Source: GCA-2726865 sp050053595
Lineage (GTDB): Archaea; Thermoproteota; Bathyarchaeia; TCS64
Length of the DNA stretch: 5,751 bases
Direction of reading: 5' to 3'
NCBI GenBank assembly: GCA_050053595.1
Contig: JASFTK010000098.1
Location: 1-5,751 of the forward strand
Shown here: one piece after another, positions 5,524-5,751 of the stretch
Position numbering within the stretch: position 1 is the stretch's first letter
Layout: every line of letters starts with the position of its first letter
The notes under the pieces: model-generated
What the model saw: the letters and a program-made list of their open reading frames with translations, nothing else
Told to the model about the DNA's origin: nothing
The model's database searches: none
Made by a program: the position numbers and the translations under genes

Positions 5524-5547
5524 AAAAAAACAGTAATTGATTACTGT
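5524..5547 (-). terminator. Hairpin plus T7 terminator of the HhH gene
   Basis: ACAGTAAT and ATTACTGT (5530-5547) form a self-complementary stem on either side of TG, in practice a 6-7 bp stem with a small loop. On the minus strand the stem runs directly into seven T's (plus-strand A's, about 5524-5530). It lies 8 bases past the stop of the helix-hairpin-helix gene and before the promoter of the next gene on the same strand. It should therefore separate the two transcripts. Confidence 0.65.
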
Positions 5548-5555
5548 GAGGTGAT

Positions 5556-5750
5556 CTAATCCACCAATTTCTTGGAGGCTTTGACAAGCTTCTCAGTGAT
5601 CTTGGGAGAGATCCCAGTCTTCTCTGAGATGGCTTCTGGTTCAGTGGAGGCGAGGGACTCTACGGTATTGTATCCTGCGTCCTTAAGTTTCTCCTCAGTA
5701 GTCGCCCCGACCCCTTTGATGTCCGTCAGTGTGAGCGAGGGGGTAGACAA
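5556..5750 (-). CDS. Helix-hairpin-helix domain protein, 5' end at window edge
   Basis: These 64 residues form a tandem helix-hairpin-helix domain like the N-terminal domain of RadA/Rad51, which binds DNA backbone non-specifically. The first HhH is TDIKGVGATTEEKLKDAGY (about 9-27) with the GVG hairpin. NTVESLASTEPEAISEKTG follows, and the second HhH is GISPKITEKLVKASKKL (about 46-62). The protein stops right after the domain, so this is not RadA itself, which would continue into a RecA core. The only possible start in view is a TTG at the extreme edge (5748-5750). The frame may continue beyond the window, making this either a stand-alone small DNA-binding protein or the C-terminal domain of a longer one. 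A hairpin terminator follows the stop. Confidence 0.8.
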   Translation of the reverse strand: MSTPSLTLTDIKGVGATTEEKLKDAGYNTVESLASTEPEAISEKTGISPKITEKLVKASKKLVD

Positions 5751-5751
5751 T

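Overview
The window looks like a chromosomal segment of an anaerobic archaeon. The evidence is promoters with AT-rich TATA-like boxes about 24-37 bp upstream of start codons (one gene appears to be leaderless), strong archaeal Shine-Dalgarno sites (GGAGGTG, AGGTGAT), heavy use of AGG/AGA arginine codons, a TTG start, and the gene families: DUF47/PhoU-like proteins, a Pyrococcus-style Asp-containing ferredoxin, a fused gamma-alpha 2-oxoacid:ferredoxin oxidoreductase and a RadA-like helix-hairpin-helix protein. The lineage cannot be fixed from sequence alone. No rRNA, tRNA, IS element or CRISPR array was seen.

Layout from left to right: (1) the 3' part of a DUF47 gene cut by the window edge (2-523, +). 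(2) A 629-bp AT-rich stretch (524-1152) with one possible 52-aa basic ORF and one TATA plus Shine-Dalgarno plus mini-ORF arrangement. (3) A complete second DUF47 gene (1153-1824, +), about 57% identical by eye to the first. (4) A convergent 68-aa ferredoxin gene (1873-2079, -). (5) A 245-bp divergent intergenic region containing two perfect inverted repeats and a possible 50-aa ORF. (6) korA and korB (2325-4079 and 4076-4930, +), overlapping by ATGA. (7) A convergent C_GCAxxG_C_C family gene (4936-5460, -), whose stop lies five bases from that of korB. (8) A hairpin plus T7 terminator. (9) A small helix-hairpin-helix gene (5556-5750, -) running to the right edge.

The functional core is the ferredoxin and the KorAB pair. 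KorAB oxidatively decarboxylates a 2-oxoacid (2-oxoglutarate is the best guess) to the acyl-CoA and passes electrons through its own [4Fe-4S] cluster. The divergently encoded ferredoxin is a natural acceptor. The neighbouring Cys-rich C_GCAxxG protein is a probable redox protein of unknown role. The DUF47 pair is more likely linked to phosphate or metal transport regulation, but no transporter gene is visible here.

I do not see a clearly new multi-gene system. The most promising unexplained material is the structured leader or small ORF before korA, the palindromic site at the C_GCAxxG promoter, and the 524-1152 gap.
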